From assembly GCF_030209575.1 (NCBI RefSeq), contig NZ_JARVRS010000001.1, forward strand, positions 186,001 through 250,000: a DNA stretch of 64,000 nt, given 5' to 3'. The notes under the pieces were generated by a model. It ran no database searches. It saw only the letters and a program-made list of their open reading frames with translations, and had not been told where the DNA came from. Shown here piece by piece: positions 33,324 through 40,729 of the stretch (position 1 is the first letter of the stretch; each line of letters opens with the position of its first letter). A program made the translations under genes and the position numbers. The DNA is from Leifsonia sp. fls2-241-R2A-40a. Lineage in GTDB: Bacteria; Actinomycetota; Actinomycetes; Actinomycetales; Microbacteriaceae.

Positions 33324-34073
33324 ATGGCGAAGCAGTCCATCTTCGGACGGATCTCTCAACTGTTGCGGGCGAACGTCAACGCCCTCCTCGACCAGGCGGA
33401 GGACCCGGAGAAGATGCTCGACCAGATGGTCCGCGACTTCACCAACAGCATCGCCGACGCCGAGAGCGCGATCGCGGAGACGATCGGCAACCTCCGGCTG
33501 CTGGAGGACGACCACCGCGAAGACGTGGAGGCCGCGAGCGAGTGGGGCGACAAGGCGCTCGCCGCCAGCCGCCAGGCGGACCAGTACCGTTCCTCCGGCG
33601 ACGCCGCGAACGCCGACAAGTTCGACAACCTCGCGAAGGTCGCACTGCAGCGGCAGATCTCGTCCGAGAACGAGGCGAAGGCCGCAGAGCCGCAGATCGC
33701 CGCGCAGACCGAGGTGGTCGAGAAGCTCAAGACCGGGCTCAACCAGATGAAGGAGAAGCTGGAGCAGCTGAAGAGCAAGCGCTCCGAGCTGATCGCCCGC
33801 GCGAAGAGCGCCCAGGCGCAGGCCCAGGTGATGGATGCGGTCAAGAGCGTCGACATCATGGACCCGACCAGCGAGGTCGCCCGGTTCGAGGACAAGATCC
33901 GCCGCGAGGAGGCGAAGGTGCGCGGGGCGCAGGAGCTCGCCGCCTCCAGCCTCGACTCGCAGTTCGAGCAGCTCGACGACCTCGGCGAGATGACCGAGGT
34001 GGAGGCGCGGCTCGCCGCCCTCAAGTCCGGCGGCGGCACGCCGTCCGCGGTGACCTCGGGCGCCGAGGGGTGA
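33324..34073 (+). CDS. PspA/IM30 family membrane-stress protein
   Basis: A 249-residue peripheral membrane protein of the phage-shock family. It is helical throughout with long coiled coils (about 25-150) and the typical N-terminal amphipathic helix IFGRISQLLRANVNALLDQ, then EDPEKMLDQMVRDFTNSI. Members polymerise on damaged membranes and hold their integrity, in the ESCRT-III superfamily. The ATG has AAAGGA upstream. The stop overlaps the next gene (GTGA). It is paired with the TPM protein, whose cytoplasmic coiled coil is a plausible binding partner. Confidence 0.93.
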   Translation: MAKQSIFGRISQLLRANVNALLDQAEDPEKMLDQMVRDFTNSIADAESAIAETIGNLRLLEDDHREDVEAASEWGDKALAASRQADQYRSSGDAANADKFDNLAKVALQRQISSENEAKAAEPQIAAQTEVVEKLKTGLNQMKEKLEQLKSKRSELIARAKSAQAQAQVMDAVKSVDIMDPTSEVARFEDKIRREEAKVRGAQELAASSLDSQFEQLDDLGEMTEVEARLAALKSGGGTPSAVTSGAEG

Positions 34074-34951
34074 GCGGCGCATCCTTCCTCGTCGTCCCGC
34101 AGTGGCAGGGCTCGGGGTCGTCCCGGGCGATGCGGCTGATCGACGGCGCCGACGCCATCCGCGGCGACCTGCCGGCCGCGCGCACGCACCAGGTGCCGGT
34201 GCCGGCCTCCGCCGGTGAGTCCCTGGGCACGGGGGTGAACCGGTTCTCGTCGCTTGTCGCGGTGAAGGACGCCACCGAGGCGGAGCTCTCGCTGCTGGAG
34301 GCCCCGGTGGTCACCGTCGGCGGCGACTGCGGCGCCGAGCTGGCGGCGGTCCAGCACGCGCTGGCCGCACATCCCGCCGGGTCGGTGGCCGTGGTCTGGT
34401 TCGACGCGCACGGCGATCTGAACGATGCGGAGTCGTCGCCTTCGGGGGCGTTCCACGGGATGGTGCTGCGCGCGCTGCTCGGCGACGGGCCGGACGGCCT
34501 GGCGTCGACGGGCGCCGCCCGCCTCGCGGCCGGCCAGCTCGTGCTCGCGGGCACCCGTGCACTCGACGACGGCGAGTCGGCCTTCGTCGAGAGGAGCGGC
34601 ATCCGTGTGCTCGGCGCGGACGAGCTCGACGACCCCGAGGTCGTCGTCGACGCCGTGGCTGCGACCGGCGCGACGTCCGTGTACCTCCACATCGACCTCG
34701 ATGTGCTCGACCCCTCCGCCATCGACGGCATCGGCTACCCCGAGCCCTTCGGCGTGCAGCCGGAGCGGCTGACCGAGGCGATCCGGGCGCTCCGGCGCCG
34801 GTTCGAGCTCGCGGGCGCGGGCCTGATGGAGTTCGCCCCCGAGTCGCCGGATGCGGCCGCGCGCGACCTCGCCGTCATCCTCCGCATCCTCGGCGCGCTC
34901 ACCGGTCCGACGGGGTCGCCAGCGGCCGCCGCGGCGGAAGGGGCGCGCTAG
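34070..34951 (+). CDS. Arginase/agmatinase-fold protein with altered metal site
   Basis: A 293-residue ureohydrolase-fold protein. Metal motifs are WFDAHGDLN (111-119) and YLHIDLDVLDPS, but the first ligand motif reads GGDCG (84-88) where arginases have GGDHS, so one manganese histidine is replaced by cysteine. That may abolish arginase activity or change the metal or substrate. The GTG start overlaps the PspA stop codon, so it is co-translated with the stress pair. The stop codon TAG is itself part of the -10 box of the next gene. Product and substrate are unknown. Confidence 0.85.
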   Translation: MSGASFLVVPQWQGSGSSRAMRLIDGADAIRGDLPAARTHQVPVPASAGESLGTGVNRFSSLVAVKDATEAELSLLEAPVVTVGGDCGAELAAVQHALAAHPAGSVAVVWFDAHGDLNDAESSPSGAFHGMVLRALLGDGPDGLASTGAARLAAGQLVLAGTRALDDGESAFVERSGIRVLGADELDDPEVVVDAVAATGATSVYLHIDLDVLDPSAIDGIGYPEPFGVQPERLTEAIRALRRRFELAGAGLMEFAPESPDAAARDLAVILRILGALTGPTGSPAAAAAEGAR

Positions 34952-34954
34952 CGT
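34949..34954 (+). promoter_or_regulatory. Leaderless-type -10 box overlapping a stop codon
   Basis: TAGCGT, 7 bases before the ATG of the crotonase gene. Its first three bases are the stop codon of the upstream arginase-fold gene. Confidence 0.55.
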
Positions 34955-34961
34955 GGACGGC

Positions 34962-35747
34962 ATGACCGAGCCCAAGATCCTGACCGAACGGCGCGGCCAT
35001 GTGCTGCTGATCGGCCTCAACCGCCCGGAGAAGCGCAACGCGGCCGACTTCGACCTGCTGTCGCAGCTGGCGCGCGCCTACGGGGAGCTGGAACGCGATC
35101 CCGAGCTGCGGGTGGGTCTGGTGCACGCCGTGGGCGAGCACTTCACCGCCGGGCTGGACCTGGCCGACCTCGGGCCGCGCATCGGGCCCGACGGCCTCTC
35201 GTTCGTGGGCGAGGACGCCATCGACCCGTGGCAGGTGTCCGGCCGGCAGCTGACCAAGCCGGTGGTGATCGCGGTGCAGGGCACGTGCCTCACCCTCGGG
35301 ATCGAGCTCATCCTCGCCTCCGACATCGCGGTCGCCGCCCGCGGCACCCGCTTCGGTCAGATCGAGGTGACCCGCGGCATCCTGCCCTTCGGCGGTGCGA
35401 CGCTGCGATTCCCGCGCGCCGTGGGCTGGGGGAACGCGATGCGCTACATCCTCACCGGCGACCTCTTCGATGCCGCCGAGGCGCACCGCATCGGGCTGGT
35501 CCAGGAGGTCGTGGAGGACGGCGAGCAGTTCGACCGCGCGCTCGAATTGGCCGAGCGGATCGCCGCCCAGGCGCCCCTGGCGGTCCAAGCCGCGCTCGCG
35601 AACGCGAAGCGCGCCGTCCGCGACGGCGACGCCGCCGCCGAGGCCGAACTGCAGCCGACGCTCGTCCGGCTGGTCGGGAGCGAGGATGCGCGCATCGGCA
35701 TGGAGGCGTTCCTCACGCGGACCGAGGCGCGATTCGTGGGACGCTGA
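34962..35747 (+). CDS. Enoyl-CoA hydratase/isomerase (crotonase) family protein
   Basis: A 261-residue crotonase-fold enzyme. The CoA/oxyanion region is LIGLNRPEKRNAADFDLLSQL, the first oxyanion loop is HFTAGLDLADLG, and the second is VQGTCLTLGIELILASDIAVAARG. The active-site glutamate expected in hydratases appears in GIEL/FGQIEV positions only partly, so hydratase versus isomerase cannot be decided. The ATG is leaderless by layout. It is followed by a flavoprotein gene after 82 bases. No other beta-oxidation genes are in the window. Confidence 0.88.
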   Translation: MTEPKILTERRGHVLLIGLNRPEKRNAADFDLLSQLARAYGELERDPELRVGLVHAVGEHFTAGLDLADLGPRIGPDGLSFVGEDAIDPWQVSGRQLTKPVVIAVQGTCLTLGIELILASDIAVAARGTRFGQIEVTRGILPFGGATLRFPRAVGWGNAMRYILTGDLFDAAEAHRIGLVQEVVEDGEQFDRALELAERIAAQAPLAVQAALANAKRAVRDGDAAAEAELQPTLVRLVGSEDARIGMEAFLTRTEARFVGR

Positions 35748-35829
35748 CCATCCGTTCGACACCGCGCGACGAACCTCATACGACGAACCACCGGGGCGGC
35801 CCACCGCACCAGACAGGGAGAACGCAGGC

Positions 35830-37281
35830 ATGAGCGAGACCAGGGACTACGACGTCATCGTGATCGGCGCCGGGGCGGTGGGCGAGAACGTCGCCGATCG
35901 CGCCGTGCAAGGTGGCCTGCGGACGGTCATCGTCGAAGCCGAGCTCGTCGGCGGCGAGTGCTCGTACTGGGCCTGCATGCCGTCGAAGACGCTGCTGCGC
36001 AGCGGCGCGCTGCTGCGGGCCGCGCAGAAGGTCGGAGGCACCCGGGAGGCGGTGACCGGCCCGCTCGACGTCGCGGCGGTCCTCAAGCGGCGCGACGACA
36101 TGACGAGCAATTGGAACGACTCCGGCCAGGTGGAATGGCTCGACGGCGCGGGGATCGACCTCGTGCGCGGCTGGGCCGTCATCACCGCACCGCGCGAGGT
36201 CACGGTCACCGCCGAGGACGGCACCGTGACGGTGCTGCGGGCGAAGCACGCGGTCTCCGTGTCCACGGGATCGGCCGCGCTGCTGCCCGACATCCCCGGG
36301 CTCCGCGAGAGCGAGCCCTGGTCGAGCCGCGAGGCCACCAGCGCGCAGCGCGTACCGGTCTCCCTCGCCATTCTGGGCGGCGGCGTCGTCGCGACGGAGA
36401 TGGCGACCGCGTACGCCGGCTTCGGCACCGAGGTGCACCTGCTCGCCCGCAGCGGTCTGCTGAGCGGCGACGAGCCGTTCGCCGGCGAGATGGTGACCGA
36501 GTCGTTGAAGAAGCTGGGCGCCACCGTCCACCTCGATACGGAGCCTGAGCGGGTCGAGCGAACGGACGACGAAGGCTTCCGCATCCACCTGGACGACGGC
36601 ACCGTGGTGGAGACCGAGGAGTTCCTCGTCGCCACCGGCCGGCTCCCCCGCACCTCCGGCCTCGGGCTCGACGCCTTCGGCCTGGAGGACGGCGCTTGGC
36701 TGAACGTGGACGACAGCATGCGCGTCCTGGGCTCTGACGGGAAGCCCGTCGACGGCGGCTGGCTGTACGGCGTCGGAGACGTCAACCACCGCGCCCTGCT
36801 CACCCACCAGGGCAAGTACCAGGCGCGTGCCGCGGGCGACGCGATGGCGGCGCGGGCCAAGGGCCACGAGGTCTCGTTGGAGCCGTGGGGCACGTTCGTC
36901 GCGACCGCCGACCACCAGGCCGTGCCGCAAGTCACCTTCACCGACCCCGAGGTGGCGTCGGTCGGGCTGACCGCCGCACGTGCCGAGAAGGCCGGGTATC
37001 GCATCCGCGTGGTCGACTACTCGATCGGGAGCGTGTCGGGCGCCCACGTCGTGGCCGACGGCTACGAAGGCAAAGCGCGCATGGTGGTGGACGAGGACCG
37101 CGGCGTCGTGCTCGGCGTCACCTTCGTCGGGCAGGACGTGGGCGAGCTGCTGCACTCCGCCACCGTCGCGGTCGTCGGGGAGGTGCCGCTCGACCGGCTG
37201 TGGCACGCGGTCCCCTCGTACCCGACGATCAGCGAAGTCTGGCTGCGCCTGCTCGAGGGCTACGGGCGGCCGGCGCTGTGA
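35830..37281 (+). CDS. Pyridine nucleotide-disulfide oxidoreductase (Lpd/MerA type)
   Basis: A 483-residue FAD flavoenzyme. The FAD loop is VIVIGAGAVGENVADRAV (9-26), the redox disulfide is in GGECSYWACMPSKTLLR (CxxxxC), the NAD(P) loop is LAILGGGVVATEMATAYAGFG, the second FAD contact is WLYGVGDVNHRALL, and a dimerisation domain runs from about 345. The redox motif has SYWA where dihydrolipoamide dehydrogenases have VNVG. The C-terminal HAVPSYPTISE carries the His partner in modified form, so the substrate may differ from lipoamide, glutathione or mycothiol. GGGAG precedes the ATG. The stop overlaps the next gene. Confidence 0.88.
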   Translation: MSETRDYDVIVIGAGAVGENVADRAVQGGLRTVIVEAELVGGECSYWACMPSKTLLRSGALLRAAQKVGGTREAVTGPLDVAAVLKRRDDMTSNWNDSGQVEWLDGAGIDLVRGWAVITAPREVTVTAEDGTVTVLRAKHAVSVSTGSAALLPDIPGLRESEPWSSREATSAQRVPVSLAILGGGVVATEMATAYAGFGTEVHLLARSGLLSGDEPFAGEMVTESLKKLGATVHLDTEPERVERTDDEGFRIHLDDGTVVETEEFLVATGRLPRTSGLGLDAFGLEDGAWLNVDDSMRVLGSDGKPVDGGWLYGVGDVNHRALLTHQGKYQARAAGDAMAARAKGHEVSLEPWGTFVATADHQAVPQVTFTDPEVASVGLTAARAEKAGYRIRVVDYSIGSVSGAHVVADGYEGKARMVVDEDRGVVLGVTFVGQDVGELLHSATVAVVGEVPLDRLWHAVPSYPTISEVWLRLLEGYGRPAL

Positions 37282-37688
37282 CGGGGTTCGACCGCGCGGG
37301 GTTCGACCGAACGGGGTTCGACCGAACGGTGCTCGGCCGCCTCCTCCTCGACTCCCCGATCAGCCGGCTGGGCTACCTCTACGCCACCGCGGTCGCGCTG
37401 GTGTGGGGCTTCGTGTGGAGCACCGGACGTATCGAGCGGCGCGACGGGCTCATCGTCTTCCGCGGAATGCCGAAGGCGATGTTCGGCCGCGGCGGATCGT
37501 GCGTCGGCGGCGTCTACCTGACCGACCACAACGTGACGGACGACGTGCTGGAGCACGAGGCCGTCCACAAACGGCAGTGGCAGCGCTACGGGATGCTGTT
37601 CCCGTTGCTCTACTCCGTGGCGGGCCGCGACCCGCTGCGCAACCGGTTCGAGATCGAGGCGGGCCTCGAGAAAGGCGGGTACCGATGA
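37278..37688 (+). CDS. Small membrane protein with HExxH motif and repeated N-terminus
   Basis: A 136-residue protein from a GTG that overlaps the preceding stop. The N-terminus is a threefold repeat GFDRAGFDRTGFDRT, encoded by a 15-base tandem repeat (37284-37328). One transmembrane helix (about 31-49) is followed by a domain with HEAVH (93-97) and a downstream NRFEIEAGL, which together look like the HExxH...E zinc site of gluzincins. Cys75 is the only cysteine. The ATGA overlap links it to the SDR gene that follows. Metalloprotease activity is possible but inferred from the motif alone. Confidence 0.7.
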   Translation: MTGFDRAGFDRTGFDRTVLGRLLLDSPISRLGYLYATAVALVWGFVWSTGRIERRDGLIVFRGMPKAMFGRGGSCVGGVYLTDHNVTDDVLEHEAVHKRQWQRYGMLFPLLYSVAGRDPLRNRFEIEAGLEKGGYR

Positions 37689-38530
37689 CGCGCACGGTCA
37701 TCCTCACCGGAGCGAGTTCCGGGATCGGCGTGGTCGCCGCCGAGCAGCTGGCCGCCGGTGGCGACGACGTCGCCGTCGTCGGGCGCAACCCCGAGCGCAC
37801 GCGCGCGGTGGCCGAGCGCATCGGTGCGACGCCGTTCCTCGCCGACTTCGAACGGCTCGACGACGTGCGGGCACTCGCGGCCGCGCTGCTCGACCGGTAC
37901 GAGACGATCGACGTCCTGGCGAACAACGCCGGCGGGCTGTACCACGACCGCGAGCTGACGGTGGATGGGCACGAGCGCACGATCCAGGCGAACCACCTGG
38001 CGCCGTTCCTGCTCACGGCACTGCTGCGGCCGCGCCTGCTGGAGACCGCGGCGTCCGGGCGGGAGGTGCGGGTGATCTCGACAGCGAGCAACGCGAACCG
38101 CTTCGGAAGCCTCCGCATCGACGACCTCGACTGGGAGAAGCGTCCGTGGCAGGGCGGCTGGCGGGCGTACGGCACGGCGAAGCTCGCGACCATCCTGTTC
38201 GCCGCGGAGCTCGCCGAGCGGCTGACGGGGACGGGCGTGAGCGCCTACTCGGTCCACCCGGGCGTCATCGCGACCAACTTCGGGAACTCGTCGCCGCTGA
38301 TCCGCCTCGGGCATCTCCTCACCCGGAGCACGTTCGGGATCCCGGTGACGGAGGGCGCGGCCCCGCTGCTGTTCCTCGCCGGTCCGGTGCCCGTCGGTGC
38401 GCCGAGCGGCACCTACTTCGACCGCCTCACGGCCAACGGACGGGTGAACCCGCAGGCGCAGAATGCGCAGCTCGGACGCGACCTGTGGGCCGCGAGCGAG
38501 CAGCTCGTGGGACTCGACGTCCCGGCCTGA
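37685..38530 (+). CDS. Short-chain dehydrogenase/reductase
   Basis: A 281-residue SDR resembling the retinol dehydrogenase/WW-oxidoreductase group. The cofactor loop is LTGASSGIGVVAA (7-19), RNPER favours NADP, NNAGGLYH is the adenine-stabilising motif, an ISTAS strand holds the serine, and YGTAKLA is the YxxxK catalytic pair. The C-terminus GTYFDRL is typical of this group. It overlaps the HExxH gene by ATGA. Together with the flavoprotein it makes a tightly packed three-gene set with unknown substrates. An inverted-repeat element begins right after its stop codon. Confidence 0.9.
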   Translation: MTRTVILTGASSGIGVVAAEQLAAGGDDVAVVGRNPERTRAVAERIGATPFLADFERLDDVRALAAALLDRYETIDVLANNAGGLYHDRELTVDGHERTIQANHLAPFLLTALLRPRLLETAASGREVRVISTASNANRFGSLRIDDLDWEKRPWQGGWRAYGTAKLATILFAAELAERLTGTGVSAYSVHPGVIATNFGNSSPLIRLGHLLTRSTFGIPVTEGAAPLLFLAGPVPVGAPSGTYFDRLTANGRVNPQAQNAQLGRDLWAASEQLVGLDVPA

Positions 38531-38534
38531 GCGG

Positions 38535-38598
38535 GGCCGGCGGCATCCAGTTGGCGCAACACGCCGTCACGCACTCACGCGAGACGGCGTGTTGCGTC
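38535..38598 (+). repeat. Inverted-repeat element, copy A
   Basis: A conserved lead-in gccggcggcatc, then arms 38553-38568 and 38583-38598 that pair over 16 bp around the core GCAACACGCCGTC, with a 14-base loop. The single non-Watson-Crick position is G.U if the plus strand is transcribed. It lies directly after the SDR stop codon, where a transcription terminator would be expected. See copies B (40097-40158) and C (53531-53588). Confidence 0.8.
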
Positions 38599-38611
38599 TA
38601 TCTCGGGGGTC

Positions 38612-38658
38612 CGCAGAAACCTCCACCAGTGCTCCGTCATGACCTCCCGGTTTCTGCG
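38612..38658 (+). repeat. Second inverted repeat, cgcagaaacc / ggtttctgcg
   Basis: Perfect 10-bp arms at 38612-38621 and 38649-38658 separated by 27 bases, beginning 13 bases after copy A of the first element. The two structures stand in tandem between the SDR gene and the secreted-protein gene. The arms read the same in either orientation; it could be a protein-binding site or a second terminator. Confidence 0.6.
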
Positions 38659-38774
38659 TCTGTAAGGGTACAAGGACCTATTCGTCCTTCGCGAGTAAGG
38701 GACACCGACCGTTCCGGCCTACCGGGTGACGGACACGTCCATTTCGTTCGATGTGAGAACGAAAGGGAGACCTC

Positions 38775-39761
38775 GTGAAGAAGTCTCGTGTTTTGATATC
38801 AACCGCCACGCTGGCAGGTGCCTGCATCGTCGGCGCCGGCCTGACTGGTTTTGCTACGCAGGACGCGGCAGAGATCAACGCAGTGGATGCGGTAGCCGCG
38901 ATCCAAGGCGTCGCGCCGGAGTCGTTTTCCAGCCTGGCAGCGGTTCGAAGCGACAGTGACACCGCTGCGGCGGCTACCCTTCCGGGCGGGTCGGTCGAAG
39001 TCGCCGTTGATCCTGCCGACGGCGTCTCGCTCGGGGACTCGGTGCACATCGGATTGCCGTTCGCACAGCAGGCGTCCGATGCCGCCGATTCGCAGCTTCC
39101 GGGCGTGGTGGCGTTCGACAACAAAAACGGCTCAACCACAGTCCCGGTCATTCATTCCGACGGCACCGTGCAGATCAACACTGTGATCGACAACGCCGAC
39201 GCTCCGAAGCGGTACGACTACCCGATCGCCATACCCGAGGGAGCATCCCTCCAGCAGGACGCCAACGGTACCGTTGCGGTGGTGACTGCGGACGGGTCGC
39301 CGCTGCGCGTCTTCGGTGAGGCCTGGGCGAAGGACGCCCACGGGGCGGCCGTACCCACACACTACGAGGTGCGCGGGAACACTCTCACGCAGGTGGTCGA
39401 CTTCTCCGAGGCGACGGCTTTTCCTGTCGTTGCTGACCCGTCAACGGGCGTGTACTCGTGGAACTGCATCCTGCAGAACGGGAGCAACTATTGGCTTGCG
39501 CCGGGTTCCCTGCTGGGCAACTGCAAAGGCAGCTACCTGAAGAAGTACATCAACGGCAAGCAAGTACAGTCGGTTCCGCTGACTGGTTATGGGAAGCCCG
39601 CCAACCCGGCGGCTTTCGGCACGTGGGAATGTCTGGTGTCTTTGGCGTGGGCGGGCTTCTCGATCTACGGCCCGGGCAAGTTCGTGAAGTTTGCCTCGGG
39701 CGCGTTCGGTTATGTGCTTGCGCAGTCCATCCCGACGAGCATCACCAGTTGTCGCGGCTGA
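38775..39761 (+). CDS. Secreted protein with FPVVADP junction and cysteine-bearing C-terminal domain
   Basis: A 328-residue protein starting at GTG with AAAGGGAG 7 bases upstream. A signal peptide (1-26) precedes a beta-rich region (about 65-215) ending in FPVVADP (216-222), then a 106-residue C-terminal domain with four cysteines (231, 250, 286, 326) and a long hydrophobic stretch (about 286-318). I recall the VVADP junction in other actinobacterial secreted proteins, where variable domains follow it. G+C appears lower and codon choice less biased (ATA, TTG, AAA, GGT present) than in neighbours, a sign of transfer. It may be a bacteriocin-like or cell-surface effector; no family is recognised. 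Confidence 0.72.
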   Translation: MKKSRVLISTATLAGACIVGAGLTGFATQDAAEINAVDAVAAIQGVAPESFSSLAAVRSDSDTAAAATLPGGSVEVAVDPADGVSLGDSVHIGLPFAQQASDAADSQLPGVVAFDNKNGSTTVPVIHSDGTVQINTVIDNADAPKRYDYPIAIPEGASLQQDANGTVAVVTADGSPLRVFGEAWAKDAHGAAVPTHYEVRGNTLTQVVDFSEATAFPVVADPSTGVYSWNCILQNGSNYWLAPGSLLGNCKGSYLKKYINGKQVQSVPLTGYGKPANPAAFGTWECLVSLAWAGFSIYGPGKFVKFASGAFGYVLAQSIPTSITSCRG

Positions 39762-39790
39762 CTACCACCCCGGAAGAGTGGAGCATAAGC

Positions 39791-40057
39791 ATGGGTAGCC
39801 TTCCACGTTGGGTTCGATGGGCTTTCGGGCGGCCTCGCATCATCCACGTGGTGCTGGCGGGGATCCTCGGCGCAACGTGCGGCGCCCTCGGCGTGAGCTA
39901 CGCCATCCGCGGCCTTCCGAACTGGTGGCTGTGGTTTCTGGCCACTCTCTGGGCCTGGGCCGTCGCCGGGGTCTACCTGTTCATCGCGCTGCGGGATCGT
40001 CGGGACAGGACGGGCGCGTACGGGCCACCTGCTCCTCACCGCAACGACGGCGACTGA
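39791..40057 (+). CDS. Two-helix membrane protein paired with the secreted protein
   Basis: An 88-residue protein starting at ATG with GGAG 7-8 bases upstream, 29 bases after the secreted-protein gene. Two transmembrane helices (about 17-38 and 45-66; the second is rich in Trp and Leu) are flanked by basic residues, and the tail is short and hydrophilic. A small membrane protein directly behind an exported putative effector is the layout of an immunity or export partner, but no family is recognised. It is followed by the second copy of the inverted-repeat element. Confidence 0.65.
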   Translation: MGSLPRWVRWAFGRPRIIHVVLAGILGATCGALGVSYAIRGLPNWWLWFLATLWAWAVAGVYLFIALRDRRDRTGAYGPPAPHRNDGD

Positions 40058-40096
40058 ACAACCCCGACGGTGCGCATCGCTCTGCGCCCCGCCCGG

Positions 40097-40158
40097 CCGG
40101 CGGCATCTAGTTGGCGCGACACGCCGTCGTGCGTGGTCGTCTGGCGGCGTGTTGCGTC
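40097..40158 (+). repeat. Inverted-repeat element, copy B
   Basis: Shares the lead-in ggccggcggcatc and left arm with copy A. Arms 40113-40128 and 40143-40158 pair over 16 bp with a 14-base loop. Three positions differ from a perfect palindrome and all three become G.U or U.G in plus-strand RNA. It lies between the two-helix membrane gene and the SIP-domain gene, whose ends converge here. Confidence 0.8.
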
Positions 40159-40174
40159 CTGTGGATGCGTTGGG

Positions 40175-40621
40175 CTAGCGGGACGCGGGGACGGAGATCG
40201 CCTCGGGCGACATGCCGACCGGGCCGACGAGGTGCTCACGCACCTCCGAGGTCAGCGTGAAGCCGCCCGTGACGATCGCGCGGGTCTCGCCCGGTCCGTC
40301 GCAGAGCATCTCGTCGCACCAGGCGCGGACTGCGCGGGCGCCGGCGTCGCCAGGCGCGCAGCGCTCCCCCGTGCCCGGGCGGCCGCTGCGGCGCGACCGC
40401 GCCAGCCAGGTGACCGTCATGCGCAGCGGCGTCGGGAGGGCGACGACCTGATCCGCGTCCTCGACCTCGACGAACACGCGGCCGCGGGCGCACAGCGGGA
40501 GGAGCGCGAGTTCCGCCTCCAGCTCCGTGAGCGAGCCCTCGTCGCCGACGACCAGGAACTGCACGCGGTCGTCGACATGGGCGGTGGAAGCGGTGTGGGT
40601 GGCGTGGTCGGGACGGTACAT
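40175..40621 (-). CDS. SIP-domain protein (siderophore-interacting, C-terminal domain only)
   Basis: A 148-residue protein matching the C-terminal SIP domain of siderophore-interacting ferric reductases: VQFLVVGDEGSLTELEAELALLP, VFVEVEDADQVVALP, and a closing VTGGFTLTSEVREHLV. The N-terminal FAD-binding barrel of full-length SIPs (about 250-280 residues) is missing, so this is a stand-alone NAD(P)H-binding-like module. The ATG is set by the overlapping -10 box 9 bases upstream and by the DtxR/IdeR-type iron box over that promoter. It likely assists iron release from siderophores under low iron. Confidence 0.85.
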   Translation of the reverse strand: MYRPDHATHTASTAHVDDRVQFLVVGDEGSLTELEAELALLPLCARGRVFVEVEDADQVVALPTPLRMTVTWLARSRRSGRPGTGERCAPGDAGARAVRAWCDEMLCDGPGETRAIVTGGFTLTSEVREHLVGPVGMSPEAISVPASR

Positions 40622-40630
40622 GACGCCACG

Positions 40631-40652
40631 AGTATAGGTGAGCCTTACCTCA
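40631..40652 (-). promoter_or_regulatory. DtxR/IdeR-type iron box over a -10 box
   Basis: Minus-strand TGAGGTAAGGCTCACCTAT (40634-40652) matches 15 of 19 positions of the IdeR/DtxR consensus TTAGGTTAGGCTAACCTAA. It overlaps TATACT (40631-40636), the -10 box 9 bases before the SIP-domain ATG. An iron-loaded repressor bound here would block RNA polymerase. Confidence 0.8.
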
Positions 40653-40717
40653 TCGCTCGCACCTCGGGGTTCATCCACAGGCTGTCCGCATCCCTTCCCG
40701 AGGTCGGCCGTTCGCGG

Positions 40718-40723
40718 CATGAT
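40718..40723 (+). promoter_or_regulatory. Leaderless-type -10 box for the DNA ligase gene
   Basis: CATGAT, 6 bases before the ATG. It is a weaker match to TANNNT than others in this window, but the spacing is the same. Confidence 0.4.
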
Positions 40724-40729
40724 CGAACC

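Noticed and set aside
37284-37328. The 15-base triple repeat as a CRISPR-like or mobile-element signature
   Set aside because: Copies are directly adjacent, in frame and without spacers; it is a coding tandem repeat.
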